Shown here piece after piece: positions 26,767 through 36,041 of a stretch of DNA of 64,000 nt (positions are counted from its first letter, which is position 1; each line of letters starts with the position of its first letter). This stretch comes from an uncultured beta proteobacterium. Its GTDB lineage: Bacteria; Pseudomonadota; Gammaproteobacteria; Burkholderiales; Burkholderiaceae. Made by a program: the position numbers and the translations under genes. A model generated the notes under the pieces. That model saw nothing but the letters and a program-made list of their open reading frames with translations, had not been told where the DNA came from and made no database searches. Location of the stretch: the NCBI GenBank assembly GCA_903826775.1, contig CAIKFU010000104.1, positions 51,686-115,685 on the forward strand, in the 5' to 3' direction.

Positions 26767-27393
26767 TTATTTCAACAGCTCGAAAAAGGGTTGCAATAGG
26801 GCGCGCTTGCGTTTGTAGGAAGCTTGATTCACAACAAGACGTGCACTAATATCCGCAATTTTTTCCACTTCCACCAGGCCATTTGCACGCAGAGTATTCC
26901 CCGTTGATACGAGATCAACGATGGCATCCGCCAATCCCACTAAAGGAGCCAATTCCATGGAGCCATACAGTTGAATCGTGTCAATATGGACTCCTTTATT
27001 CGCAAAATGTTCGCGAGCACAATTCACGTATTTAGTGGCAATTCGTAAACGTGAACCTTGACGAACTGCAGCGGCATAGTCAAACCCATCGCATACGGCA
27101 ACAGACATGCGGCACTTTGCAATCTTCAAATCGAAGGGTACATATAAGCCATCCGTGCCCTTTTCAAGCAACACATCAAACCCAGCGACACCAAAATCAG
27201 CACCACCAAACTGCACATAAGTTGGAACGTCAGAAGCGCGTACGATAATCAATCGCACTTCAGGATTGGAAGTCTCAATAATCAATTTGCGCGACTTCTC
27301 AGGATCCTCCAATGGTCGAATTCCGACCTTAGAGAGGATCTCAGCAGTTTCTTCAAAGATTCGCCCCTTCGAGAGGGCTAGAGTCAGCTTCAT
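26767..27393 (-). CDS. hisG: ATP phosphoribosyltransferase catalytic subunit, short form
   Basis: 208 residues: the committed step of histidine synthesis, joining ATP and PRPP. The PRPP loop region is [13 protein letters not shown], and [12 protein letters not shown] is conserved. The C-terminal regulatory domain of the roughly 300-residue long form is absent, so this is HisG-S, which in other bacteria works with HisZ for activity and feedback control. No hisZ is in the window. It lies 19 bp after murA. Confidence 0.96.
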   Translation of the reverse strand: MKLTLALSKGRIFEETAEILSKVGIRPLEDPEKSRKLIIETSNPEVRLIIVRASDVPTYVQFGGADFGVAGFDVLLEKGTDGLYVPFDLKIAKCRMSVAVCDGFDYAAAVRQGSRLRIATKYVNCAREHFANKGVHIDTIQLYGSMELAPLVGLADAIVDLVSTGNTLRANGLVEVEKIADISARLVVNQASYKRKRALLQPFFELLK

Positions 27394-27412
27394 GTCTTAA
27401 TTATCCCTCAGA

Positions 27413-28687
27413 CTACTTCACGCGCTGTATGTTTGCACCAAGTTGGGTGAGTTTTAGCTCCATTCGGTCATATCCACGATCAAGATGATAAATTCGATCT
27501 ACCTGGGTTTCTCCTTGAGCCGCCAAACCAGCGATCACCAGACTGGCTGATGCCCGCAAGTCCGTTGCCATAACTATCGCGCCGGACAGTTTCTCAACAC
27601 CTTGAACGATGGCGGTATTGCCTTCAATCGCAATATCCGCACCCAAACGATTTAACTCTTGAACGTGCATGAATCGATTTTCAAAAATTGTTTCCGTCAC
27701 CACAGAACTTCCCAAAGCGATTGCGTTCACGCTCATGAGTTGGGCCTGCATATCGGTTGGGAATGCAGGGTATTCAGATGTTCGAAAACTGACCGCCTTA
27801 GGACGGTCTTTCATGGTGGCCCTAATCCAATCTGAGCCTACTTCAATCTTTAAACCGGCTTCCTTCAGTTTTACCAAAACCGCATCAAGCGTTTCAGGAC
27901 GGCAACGTTTTAATACAATCTCACCGCCAGCGGCAGCCACCGCACAAAGAAAAGTACCGGCCTCGATACGATCAGGAATAACCGAATGTTCAGCAGCATG
28001 CAATTTGTCAACGCCTTCAATAACCAAGCGATCGCTTCCGATGCCGGAAATTTTCGCGCCCATTTTCACAAGCAATTCTGCCAAATCACCGACTTCAGGT
28101 TCGCGCGCAGCATTTTCTAAGATCGTGGTTCCTGAGGCCAAGGTAGCAGCCATCAACAAATTCTCGGTACCGGTTACCGTAATCATGTCGGTCAAAATCG
28201 ACGCCCCTTGCAGGCGACCATTTTCAGCCTTTACTTCAGCTTGTATGTACCCCCCTTTAATCTTGATTACAGCGCCCATCGCCTTAAGGCCTTTTATATG
28301 CTGATCCACAGGTCTAGCGCCAATTGCGCAACCGCCCGGCAGGGAAACTTTGGCCGTTCCCATTTTTGCAAGGAGGGGACCCAATACCAGTATCGAAGCG
28401 CGCATCGTCTTGACCATCTCGTAAGTGGCCTCAGAGCTTGCTATTTTGGAAGCCTGCAATCGCAAACGGCTACGATCATTTTTGTCGGGAAAATCAACCA
28501 TGACACCGATTTCAAGGAGCAACTTCAACATGGTGCGCACATCCTGCAAATCTGGCACATTGCTCAACTCAATTGGCTCGTTGGTTAATAAACAAGCGCA
28601 CATAATCGGCAATGCGGCATTCTTCGCGCCAGCGATGACCACTTCGCCTTTCAGCGGAACGCCGCCCGTCATTTGCAACTTATCCAT
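27413..28687 (-). CDS. murA: UDP-GlcNAc 1-carboxyvinyltransferase
   Basis: 424 residues. The first committed step of peptidoglycan synthesis: adds enolpyruvate from PEP to UDP-GlcNAc. The catalytic cysteine that fosfomycin modifies is present at C120 ([15 protein letters not shown]). The N-terminus [16 protein letters not shown] and the [10 protein letters not shown] loop are standard. It sits between ibaG and hisG, the conserved betaproteobacterial link between cell-wall and histidine genes. Confidence 0.97.
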   Translation of the reverse strand: MDKLQMTGGVPLKGEVVIAGAKNAALPIMCACLLTNEPIELSNVPDLQDVRTMLKLLLEIGVMVDFPDKNDRSRLRLQASKIASSEATYEMVKTMRASILVLGPLLAKMGTAKVSLPGGCAIGARPVDQHIKGLKAMGAVIKIKGGYIQAEVKAENGRLQGASILTDMITVTGTENLLMAATLASGTTILENAAREPEVGDLAELLVKMGAKISGIGSDRLVIEGVDKLHAAEHSVIPDRIEAGTFLCAVAAAGGEIVLKRCRPETLDAVLVKLKEAGLKIEVGSDWIRATMKDRPKAVSFRTSEYPAFPTDMQAQLMSVNAIALGSSVVTETIFENRFMHVQELNRLGADIAIEGNTAIVQGVEKLSGAIVMATDLRASASLVIAGLAAQGETQVDRIYHLDRGYDRMELKLTQLGANIQRVK

Positions 28688-28711
28688 AGATGTATCCGGT
28701 CTGAAATCGAT

Positions 28712-28960
28712 TTAAGAGGTCGAGTTTTGCAAAAATTCAGCTTGCGTGAATGCTTTGATAGAAAGCGCGTGGACCTCTTCCTTCATTCTTTCGCCCATTG
28801 CCGCATAAACCAATTGATGACGTTGAATCAAGCGCTTTCCCTCAAAATCGGGACTCACGATAGTTGCAAAAAAATGCTGCCCATCGCCCTCCACTTTAAG
28901 ATAAGTGCATTGAATTCCTTGCTTGATATATTCCTCAATTTGCTCTGGGGTTGGCAACAT
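28712..28960 (-). CDS. BolA/IbaG-family protein
   Basis: 82 residues with the BolA fold: VEGDGQHFFATIVSPDFEGKRLIQRHQLVYAAMGERM carries the conserved histidine and RHxxVY helix. BolA proteins bind monothiol glutaredoxins and iron-sulfur clusters. IbaG members sit, as here, directly upstream of murA next to mla genes. I favour IbaG on context. Confidence 0.88.
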   Translation of the reverse strand: MLPTPEQIEEYIKQGIQCTYLKVEGDGQHFFATIVSPDFEGKRLIQRHQLVYAAMGERMKEEVHALSIKAFTQAEFLQNSTS

Positions 28961-29006
28961 CTGTTTCTCCTGAAATAAATCCCATTTCTAAATCCAAACG
29001 CATTGA

Positions 29007-29783
29007 TTAGTGACGCAACTTGAATCCGGTATACAACAACCGCAAGGCAATCGCCGAAACAACGATAAAAAAACCACCTACTATTGTCAGGCTAAGCCAA
29101 GGTGAAATATCCGAAACCCCAAAAAAACCATAACGAAATCCGTCAATCATATAAAAGAATGGATTGAAATGCGACACTACCTGCCAAACTGGGGGTAGTG
29201 AATGGATGGAATAAAAAACCCCGGATAACATCGTCGCTGGCATGATCAAAAAATTCTGAAATGCCGCCAGTTGATCAAACTTATCAGCCCATATGCCGGC
29301 AATTAATCCCAGACTACCTAAAATAGCTGCCCCCAGAAATGCAAACACGATGATCCAAATTGGGTATTCAAGACTTGGGGTTACATACCAGGCAGTCATG
29401 AGAAAAACCCCTAGCCCGACCACCACCCCTCGTACTACCGCCGCAAGCACATAAGCAGCATAAAATTCGACATTGCTCAAAGGCGCTAGCAATATGAAAA
29501 CCAAATTTCCCGTAATCTTTGATTGAATTAATGATGATGAAGTATTTGCAAAAGCATTTTGTAGCAAACTCATCATTACCAATCCTGGAATTAAAAAAGC
29601 CGTATAGCTAAAACGCCCATACATCTCTTTTCCTTCTAAGACTTGACCAAAGATCATGAGGTACAAAATGGCAGTTAAGACCGGAGCAGCAACCGTTTGG
29701 AATGCCACCTTGTAAAACCGTTTAACCTCTTTCCGAAGCAACGCCGGAAAACCGGAACCATATTCAATTGGAGAAAGTTTCAA
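29007..29783 (-). CDS. ABC-2 type exporter permease (YadH-like)
   Basis: 258 residues with six membrane spans of the ABC2 membrane class (LTAILYLMIFGQVL, FLIPGLVMMSLLQNAF, PATMLSGVFYSIHSLPPVWQ). It pairs with the ATPase that precedes it. The start is a TTG overlapping the ATPase stop codon (TTGA, four bases), an arrangement that suggests translational coupling. Substrate unknown; position between mla and ibaG/murA suggests an envelope component. Confidence 0.85.
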   Translation of the reverse strand: MKLSPIEYGSGFPALLRKEVKRFYKVAFQTVAAPVLTAILYLMIFGQVLEGKEMYGRFSYTAFLIPGLVMMSLLQNAFANTSSSLIQSKITGNLVFILLAPLSNVEFYAAYVLAAVVRGVVVGLGVFLMTAWYVTPSLEYPIWIIVFAFLGAAILGSLGLIAGIWADKFDQLAAFQNFLIMPATMLSGVFYSIHSLPPVWQVVSHFNPFFYMIDGFRYGFFGVSDISPWLSLTIVGGFFIVVSAIALRLLYTGFKLRH

Positions 29784-30532
29784 ATCGAATTCCCCGACAT
29801 GATGTTGACAAAGACGTCTTCCAGATCGGTTTTACCTTCGCCGTCCTTCTTTACCGAACCATAACGACTTAATAAATTGGCAGTGGTATCGAGCGCTACA
29901 ATTTTCCCTTGCTTGAGCATTGCAATTCTTCCGCACAACGCTTCAGCCTCTTCCAGATAATGCGTCGTTAAAACAATCGTGTGGCCATCTTGATTTAAGC
30001 GACTCACAAACTGCCATAAGGACTGGCGCAATTCAACATCCACTCCAGCGGTTGGTTCATCCAATACGATCACCGGGGGACGATGCACTAGCGCTTGAGC
30101 AACCAGCACTCGACGCTTCATACCCCCTGACAATGAACGCATATTGCTATCCGCCTTGCCCGTAAGGTCTAAATTAGCCATGATCTCATCTATCCAAGAA
30201 TCGTTATTCCGAATCCCGAAATATCCCGATTGAAATTGAAGCGTTTCACGTACTGTAAAAAATGGATCGAAAACCAATTCCTGCGGAACAACCCCGAGCA
30301 TTCTGCGAGCCTCGCGAAATGTGGATTGCACATCGATACCCATCACGCTGGCCTTGCCATGGTCTGGCCGACATAAGCCAGCCAGAATGGATATCAAAGT
30401 TGTTTTTCCGGCGCCATTTGGTCCAAGCAATCCAAAAAATTCGCCTTGTTGCACTGAAAGCGAAACCCCATCAAGAGCCTGAAGTGCGCCGTAATTTTTA
30501 GACACATTTTGAACCAATAAGGCAGCGAGCAT
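29780..30532 (-). CDS. ABC-2 type exporter ATPase (YadG-like)
   Basis: 250 residues with Walker A GPNGAGKTT, signature LSGGMKRR, Walker B VIVLDEPTAGVD and switch TTHYLEEAE, the set found in drug/polysaccharide/lipid exporters. Its stop overlaps the permease start. It begins directly after mlaB ends (one base), so it appears to be part of the mla transcript. Confidence 0.88.
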   Translation of the reverse strand: MLAALLVQNVSKNYGALQALDGVSLSVQQGEFFGLLGPNGAGKTTLISILAGLCRPDHGKASVMGIDVQSTFREARRMLGVVPQELVFDPFFTVRETLQFQSGYFGIRNNDSWIDEIMANLDLTGKADSNMRSLSGGMKRRVLVAQALVHRPPVIVLDEPTAGVDVELRQSLWQFVSRLNQDGHTIVLTTHYLEEAEALCGRIAMLKQGKIVALDTTANLLSRYGSVKKDGEGKTDLEDVFVNIMSGNSI

Positions 30533-30533
30533 T

Positions 30534-30794
30534 CTAGGCTAAACCAAGTAACGCTGAAACATCGTAGACGCCAGCTAGTATTTTTAATTTTTCTGGGGCA
30601 TTGACGATTGTTAACCGCTGGCCTTCGCTTTGCAGCGCTTTTTGCCAGGACAACAATACTGCCAATAAACTGGAATCAAAATCCGTTAATAAGGTGCAAT
30701 CCACTAAACGCAATACCGCAAGGTCCATCAAACCTTCTTTTTCAAGTTTTACTGCATTTTGCTGGGTAACGATATCGGGAAGAGAGTAGGGCAT
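30534..30794 (-). CDS. mlaB: STAS-domain protein MlaB
   Basis: 86 residues from ATG 30794; an upstream in-frame TTG is less likely. A small STAS fold (LAVLRLVDCTLLTDFDSSLLAVLLSWQKA, then EGQRLTIVNAPEKLKILAGVYDV). MlaB binds the ATPase MlaF and is needed for stability of the MlaFEDB inner-membrane complex. Sequence conservation is low; the call leans on fold pattern and its place after mlaC. Confidence 0.8.
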   Translation of the reverse strand: MPYSLPDIVTQQNAVKLEKEGLMDLAVLRLVDCTLLTDFDSSLLAVLLSWQKALQSEGQRLTIVNAPEKLKILAGVYDVSALLGLA

Positions 30795-30827
30795 CTGAAT
30801 TATGCGGATTAGCAAATATAAGCTGGA

Positions 30828-31469
30828 TTAGGTTGCGCTGGCTTTTGGGGTAGACAATTGCTTATTGCGTTCCTGCAAAAACTTCACAAGGCCATCAATT
30901 CCATTTTGACTAATTTGATTCGCGAATTGATTACGATACGCTTCAATTAACCAAACCCCCATGATATTCATGTCGTAAACCCTCCAGCCTGCTGAAGTTT
31001 TCTCCAATCGATAATCCAGAGGAACGGGATCGCCATGACCGATTACCACTGTTTTCACGGTCACCTCAGTATCATCTGGAGCTGCACGAAAAGGCTTAAA
31101 TTGGACAGTTTGATCCCTCAACTGACTCAAAGCGCCAGAATAAGTACGGATTAGTAAATTCTTAAACTCGAGAGTTAGCTGTGCTTGCTGCTCAGGATTG
31201 GCTTTTTTCCAATTTTGACCCATTGCCATTTCAGTTGTCCGCTTCATATTCGTATAAGGGACGATTTTTTTTTCAACCAAATCTACGATGCGGGGAATGT
31301 TCCCCTTTTGGATTTCTGGATCGGATTTAACCGATGCCATGACATCGGTTACAAGACTTTTAATCAATCCGTCCGGAGTAGAGACATCAGGTACTTGCGA
31401 CCTAGCTACTGTAACTGTTAACAATAGGCCTAATGCAACACAGTTCCGTATGGTTTTCCAACTTTTCAT
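30828..31469 (-). CDS. mlaC: Periplasmic phospholipid shuttle MlaC
   Basis: 213 residues with a signal peptide (LGLLLTVTVARSQ). The Ttg2D/MlaC core is seen in MKRTTEMAMGQNWKKANPEQQ, then FKNLLIRTYSGAL, and a C-terminal DGLVKFLQERN helix. It carries phospholipid across the periplasm between MlaA and MlaFEDB. It lies between mlaA and mlaB. Confidence 0.93.
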   Translation of the reverse strand: MKSWKTIRNCVALGLLLTVTVARSQVPDVSTPDGLIKSLVTDVMASVKSDPEIQKGNIPRIVDLVEKKIVPYTNMKRTTEMAMGQNWKKANPEQQAQLTLEFKNLLIRTYSGALSQLRDQTVQFKPFRAAPDDTEVTVKTVVIGHGDPVPLDYRLEKTSAGWRVYDMNIMGVWLIEAYRNQFANQISQNGIDGLVKFLQERNKQLSTPKASAT

Positions 31470-31529
31470 ATTTCCTCAACAGACAATTTTGGCGAAGGGT
31501 AATTTTAGCCCTTCCGACGACTTTAAGGG

Positions 31530-32285
31530 CTACTGGTATTGATTTTCATAAGGAGTCACCATTGGCTCCTCATCGGTAGTACGCCCTTCGTCGATCTGGT
31601 ACTGACGCCTCTGAATATAAGCATCGCGCATAAACGAATACTTATCTATGGCAGCTCCGTCTAACAAATCCCCGGCTTCATAATAAGTATTACGGGCATT
31701 CACCACCCGTAGCCCTGTGATGCTATTGCGCAAACCCACATTGGGAATGTATTTAAAGAGGTAGTCGGACTCAAGGTCGGCAAGGGTTCCAAAGGTATCC
31801 CTTACGGAACTAGGCCCAAAAAATGGCAAAACAATATATGGGCCTGAAGGAATGCCCCAAACACCAAAAGTTTGGCCAAAATCCTCTTTGTGCTTCTCAA
31901 GGCCCCCTGGAGTGGCCATATCAATTACACCACCCAAGCCAAAAATGGTATTCACCACCACGCGCATCGTGTCATTAAAAGCCAAATCGGGCTTGCCTTG
32001 CAATAGGTTATTTAAGGCGGTATATATATCGTTGTAATTACTAAAAAAGTTGTAGATGCCCTCGCGCACAAATTCCGGCAATACGAAACGATAGGCGGTA
32101 GTAACGGGCCTTAATAAATACGTGTCCAACCCCTCGTTGAAATCAAATACCGACCTATTGAAAGACTCCCAAGGATCATGGGGGGATGGCTCCGATCCAG
32201 CGGGAATCGCAGCACAACCAACCAAAATAAGGGCAGAAATCACCAATAGGCAATGTCTTGCCACTTTTCCAGCCGCTAATATCAC
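31530..32285 (-). CDS. mlaA: Outer-membrane lipoprotein MlaA
   Basis: 251 residues. The lipobox LILVGC gives a lipidated cysteine near residue 24. The VacJ/MlaA signature DPWESFNRSVFDFNEGLDTYLLRPV and the later PYIVLPFFGPSSVRDTFG are clear. It sits in the outer membrane, usually beside a porin, and removes misplaced phospholipid from the outer leaflet. The start is a GTG that overlaps the mlaD stop (GTGA). In E. coli mlaA is unlinked; inclusion in the operon is the betaproteobacterial form. Confidence 0.95.
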   Translation of the reverse strand: MILAAGKVARHCLLVISALILVGCAAIPAGSEPSPHDPWESFNRSVFDFNEGLDTYLLRPVTTAYRFVLPEFVREGIYNFFSNYNDIYTALNNLLQGKPDLAFNDTMRVVVNTIFGLGGVIDMATPGGLEKHKEDFGQTFGVWGIPSGPYIVLPFFGPSSVRDTFGTLADLESDYLFKYIPNVGLRNSITGLRVVNARNTYYEAGDLLDGAAIDKYSFMRDAYIQRRQYQIDEGRTTDEEPMVTPYENQYQ

Positions 32286-32764
32286 TTTGAAGAGCCTTTA
32301 TCCTGGCCGCTATCGGCTGCCTTGTTGTACAGAAACTGGCTGATAAGATTCTCAAGCACAACAGCAGACTGGGTTTGGGTAATTTTTCCGCCGTCAGCAA
32401 GCATCTCATCCGCACCCCCAGCCTCCAAACCGACATACTGTTCGCCCAATAGACCAGAAGTCAGAATTTTTGCTGATGAATCCTTTGGGAACTGATAGGT
32501 GCTATCCACCGTCATCAAGACTGTTGCCTGATAAGTCTTATCGTCAAATGAAATTTGGGCAATTCGCCCAACCACTACACCCGCACTTTTTACGGGCGCC
32601 CTCGGTTTTAAGCCGCCAATATTATCAAAGCGAGCTGAAATTTTATAGGTGGGCTGAAATGACACTGCATTCATATTGCCAACCTTTAACGCAAGAAATA
32701 ATGCCGCCAGTAAGCCAATGGCAACAAAAACACCCACCCAGATATCAATAGCGCTTTTTCTCAT
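32282..32764 (-). CDS. mlaD: MCE-domain protein MlaD
   Basis: 160 residues: one N-terminal membrane span (SAIDIWVGVFVAIGLLAALFLAL) and an MCE domain (SARFDNIGGLKPRAPVKSAGVVVGRIAQISFD, then LLGEQYVGLEAG). It forms the periplasmic hexameric ring of MlaFEDB through which lipid passes. It overlaps mlaA by four bases. Confidence 0.95.
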   Translation of the reverse strand: MRKSAIDIWVGVFVAIGLLAALFLALKVGNMNAVSFQPTYKISARFDNIGGLKPRAPVKSAGVVVGRIAQISFDDKTYQATVLMTVDSTYQFPKDSSAKILTSGLLGEQYVGLEAGGADEMLADGGKITQTQSAVVLENLISQFLYNKAADSGQDKGSSK

Positions 32765-32821
32765 AAGGGCCTCAGTTTATTCGTTCTATATTTCATTCGC
32801 AGTCTCTATTCTTTTTTGTTT

Positions 32822-33622
32822 CTAATTTGAAAACATCATGGCGGTTAGCAGAAAATCGAGCGCCAAGACCGATAAGGAGGAAATGACTACGGTTCTAGTA
32901 GTTGCTTGTGAGACCCCTTCCGGTGTGGGTTTGGATTCATAACCCTGATATAACGCAATAAACGTTACTGCTACACCGAAAACCATGCTTTTAATCAGGC
33001 CATTTCCAATATCAGAAAATAAGTCGACTCCACCTTGCATCTGCGACCAAAATGCGCCGGAATCTACTCCAATCAAGGGTACTCCTACAAAATACCCTCC
33101 CAATACACCTACCGCAGTAAAAATTGTCGCCAGTATCGGCATGGCAATAATGCCCGCCCACAAACGGGGTGCAATCACACGGCTTAACGGATCAACCGCC
33201 ATCATTTCCATTGCGGTTAATTGTTCCCCCGCTTTCATCAAACCAATTTCAGCAGTTAATGAAGTACCAGCTCGACCGGCAAACAATAAAGCCGTAATAA
33301 CCGGTCCCAACTCCCGAGTGAGCGATAAGGCGACCAACAATCCGAGTGCCTGCTCAGAACCATAACGATTAAGAGTGTAGTAACCCTGTAAACCCAATAC
33401 AAATCCAACAAATAAGCCTGAAATAGCAATAATCACAAACGAATGATTTCCAACAAATAAAATTTGATCCGATACAAGACGCGGTCTTTTAAGTAAGGCG
33501 ATAGAACGCCAAATTACGGCGACAAACATCCGGGTAGCATGACCCAGGCTTGTAATATTTTTACGAACGAAAAATCCGAGATCGCCAAAAAGATCGAGCG
33601 CGCTATTCAATAATGAATTCAT
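32822..33622 (-). CDS. mlaE: Phospholipid transport permease MlaE
   Basis: 266 residues, five spans. The MlaE signature is strong: LSLTRELGPVITALLFAGRAGTSLTAEIGLMKAGEQLTAMEMM. It is the permease of the MlaFEDB transporter. mlaF ends exactly one base upstream, so the two are translationally linked. Confidence 0.96.
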   Translation of the reverse strand: MNSLLNSALDLFGDLGFFVRKNITSLGHATRMFVAVIWRSIALLKRPRLVSDQILFVGNHSFVIIAISGLFVGFVLGLQGYYTLNRYGSEQALGLLVALSLTRELGPVITALLFAGRAGTSLTAEIGLMKAGEQLTAMEMMAVDPLSRVIAPRLWAGIIAMPILATIFTAVGVLGGYFVGVPLIGVDSGAFWSQMQGGVDLFSDIGNGLIKSMVFGVAVTFIALYQGYESKPTPEGVSQATTRTVVISSLSVLALDFLLTAMMFSN

Positions 33623-34504
33623 CTATTGACCCTGCCGATCGAAAGCCAATCCAAAATCATTTTCCAAGCTTATGCCGGGGTAGTGAAACGGCACTGGACC
33701 ATCCGGAGAGGCATCTAAAAATTGCCTAACAAAAGGATCATCGGAACGACTCAATTCTTCTGGTGTACCTTCAGCACCTATGTGCCCATTGGCAATAAAA
33801 TAAACATAGTCAGCAATTGCAAACGTTTCTTCAATGTCGTGCGTCACCAATAAGCTCGTCGCCCCAAGGGCTTCATTTAGGTCCCTAATTAAACGAGCGG
33901 TAATTCCAAGCGAAATCGGATCTAGGCCAGCAAAAGGTTCGTCATACATAATCAAGGGAGGATCAAGTGCGATTGCGCGTGCCAGCGCTACCCGTCGTGC
34001 CATACCTCCCGAAATTTGAGAAGGCATTAAATCACGCGCACCCCGCAAACCAACTGCGTTGAGTTTTAACAGCACCAATGCTCTCAATAATTCTTCATTT
34101 AAATTGGTATGCTCACGCAAGGGGAAAGCAACGTTTTCAAAAACGCTCAGGTCGGTAAATAGCGCGCCGAATTGAAACAACATCCCCATGCGACGTCGAG
34201 CGGTCATCAATTTAGCCGAACTCATTCGACCAATGTCATCGCCCTCAAATAATACTTCGCCGGACTGTGCCCGATACTGCCCTCCAATTAATCGGAGGAT
34301 CGTTGTCTTTCCACACCCTGACCCCCCCATAACGGCGACAACCTGACCGCGGCGAAATTCCATATTGAGTCCCGACAATATTTGCCGTTCGCCAGGCGCA
34401 TAAGAGAAATCCACATCCCTAATAGAAACCACTACTTCCCCCAACTCTTGGTTAATGGGTTGCTGGTTGGCCGCTTTAGTTAATTTCAATAGACTGCTCT
34501 TCAT
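33623..34504 (-). CDS. mlaF: Phospholipid transport ATPase MlaF
   Basis: 293 residues, a little longer than usual because of an N-terminal extension of about 25 residues before VVVSIRDVDFSY. Walker A GGSGCGKTT, signature QISGGMARR, Walker B LIMYDEPFAGLDP and the LLVTHDIEE switch are present. It energises lipid trafficking for outer-membrane asymmetry. It starts 9 bp after gltD stops, and mla genes may be partly read from the gltBD promoter. Confidence 0.95.
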   Translation of the reverse strand: MKSSLLKLTKAANQQPINQELGEVVVSIRDVDFSYAPGERQILSGLNMEFRRGQVVAVMGGSGCGKTTILRLIGGQYRAQSGEVLFEGDDIGRMSSAKLMTARRRMGMLFQFGALFTDLSVFENVAFPLREHTNLNEELLRALVLLKLNAVGLRGARDLMPSQISGGMARRVALARAIALDPPLIMYDEPFAGLDPISLGITARLIRDLNEALGATSLLVTHDIEETFAIADYVYFIANGHIGAEGTPEELSRSDDPFVRQFLDASPDGPVPFHYPGISLENDFGLAFDRQGQ

Positions 34505-34513
34505 ACCGCGATA

Positions 34514-35977
34514 TTAGCGCGGTAGAACCGAAGATCCCATTAAATACTCGTCAACGGCGCGGGCGCACTGCCTACCTTCGCGAATAGCCCACACCACCAA
34601 TGATTGTCCCCGGCGCATATCCCCAGCAGCAAATACCTTATCCACATTGGTTTTATAGGCGTTTTCACCATCTACCATGGCCTTGGCATTGCCTCGAGCG
34701 TCTTTTTCGACACCAAATGCACCCAACACCTGCTGCGTCGGGGAGACAAAACCCATAGCCAAGAGAACTAGGTCAGCTTTAATTTCAAATTCGGAATTGG
34801 GGATCTCGGACATCTTGCCTTCTTTCCATTCCAAACGCACGATAATGAGTTTCTCCAACTTGCCGTTTTTGCCCTCGAATCGTTTAGTGGCAACCGACCA
34901 ATCCCGATCGCACCCTTCTTCATGAGATGAAGAAGTACGCAACTTGGTTGGCCAATACGGCCATACCAATGGTTTATTTTCCACCTCAGGCGGTTGAGGA
35001 AGCAATTCAAACTGAGTAACATGCTTTGCGCCGTGACGATTCGATGTGCCAACACAATCCGAACCCGTATCTCCGCCACCAATAACCACAACATCCTTGC
35101 CTGTTGCGCGAATGTCATTCTTTGCGTCACCAGCATTTTCTTTATTTTGAGGTATTAAAAACTCCAGTGCATAATGCACACCGCTCAATTCACGTCCTGG
35201 CACTGGTAGATCTCGAGGTTGCTCAGCGCCACCGCTGATAACAACCGCATCAAAATCCTTCAGGAGTTGATCGGGCGATATGGTTTTAGAGGAATAGTTT
35301 TTTATTTCCTTGCTAATTGTCTCTTTGCCAATAAATGTGCTCGTAACAAAGGACACTCCCTCTGCCTGCATTTGCTCAACCCGCCGATCAATCAGCCACT
35401 TTTCCATTTTGAAATCGGGGATGCCATAACGAAGTAAGCCGCCGATCCGATCGTTCTTTTCAAAAACAGTAACATCATGCCCAACCCGTGCCAACTGCTG
35501 GGCCGTCGCCATTCCAGCGGGACCCGAACCAACAACAGCCACTTTCTTGCCAGTCTTGGTTTTTGGTAGCTGGGGCTTTACCCATCCATTTTCCCAGGCC
35601 TTATCGATAATGGCATGCTCCACGGACTTGATGCCAACAGGGGCACGATTAATACCCAGAGTACAGGCCGACTCACAAGGAGCAGGGCAAATACGGCCTG
35701 TAAATTCAGGAAAATTATTGGTGGAATGCAAAATATCAATGGCATTTTTCCAATCGCCATGAAATACCAAATCGTTGAAATCGGGAATGATGTTGTTTAC
35801 TGGGCAACCGTTATTGCAAAACGGAATGCCGCAATCCATGCACCGCGCACCTTGTATCTTTGCTTCTTCGTCCGTTAATGCAGCAACAAACTCTTTGTAA
35901 TGATGTAGACGATGTGATGGAGCCTCATAGGTTTCCTCTATGCGCTCAAACTCCATAAATCCAGTTACCTTACCCAT
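34514..35977 (-). CDS. gltD: Glutamate synthase (NADPH) small subunit
   Basis: 487 residues. N-terminal cysteine clusters for 4Fe-4S centres ([16 protein letters not shown] and [15 protein letters not shown]), an FAD-binding [16 protein letters not shown], an NADPH-binding [14 protein letters not shown] and a C-terminal FAD motif ([18 protein letters not shown]). It passes electrons from NADPH to GltB. It lies 64 bp after gltB. Confidence 0.96.
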   Translation of the reverse strand: MGKVTGFMEFERIEETYEAPSHRLHHYKEFVAALTDEEAKIQGARCMDCGIPFCNNGCPVNNIIPDFNDLVFHGDWKNAIDILHSTNNFPEFTGRICPAPCESACTLGINRAPVGIKSVEHAIIDKAWENGWVKPQLPKTKTGKKVAVVGSGPAGMATAQQLARVGHDVTVFEKNDRIGGLLRYGIPDFKMEKWLIDRRVEQMQAEGVSFVTSTFIGKETISKEIKNYSSKTISPDQLLKDFDAVVISGGAEQPRDLPVPGRELSGVHYALEFLIPQNKENAGDAKNDIRATGKDVVVIGGGDTGSDCVGTSNRHGAKHVTQFELLPQPPEVENKPLVWPYWPTKLRTSSSHEEGCDRDWSVATKRFEGKNGKLEKLIIVRLEWKEGKMSEIPNSEFEIKADLVLLAMGFVSPTQQVLGAFGVEKDARGNAKAMVDGENAYKTNVDKVFAAGDMRRGQSLVVWAIREGRQCARAVDEYLMGSSVLPR

Positions 35978-36041
35978 ACCTTTACTCCTTAGTATCTTTT
36001 CTTAATTTCTATCTTGCATCTAAAGGCGTGCATTGCCGCTG

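Noticed and set aside
27669..28304. A 211-codon open frame opposite murA
   Set aside because: Antisense to a clear murA; no ribosome site or recognisable domain.
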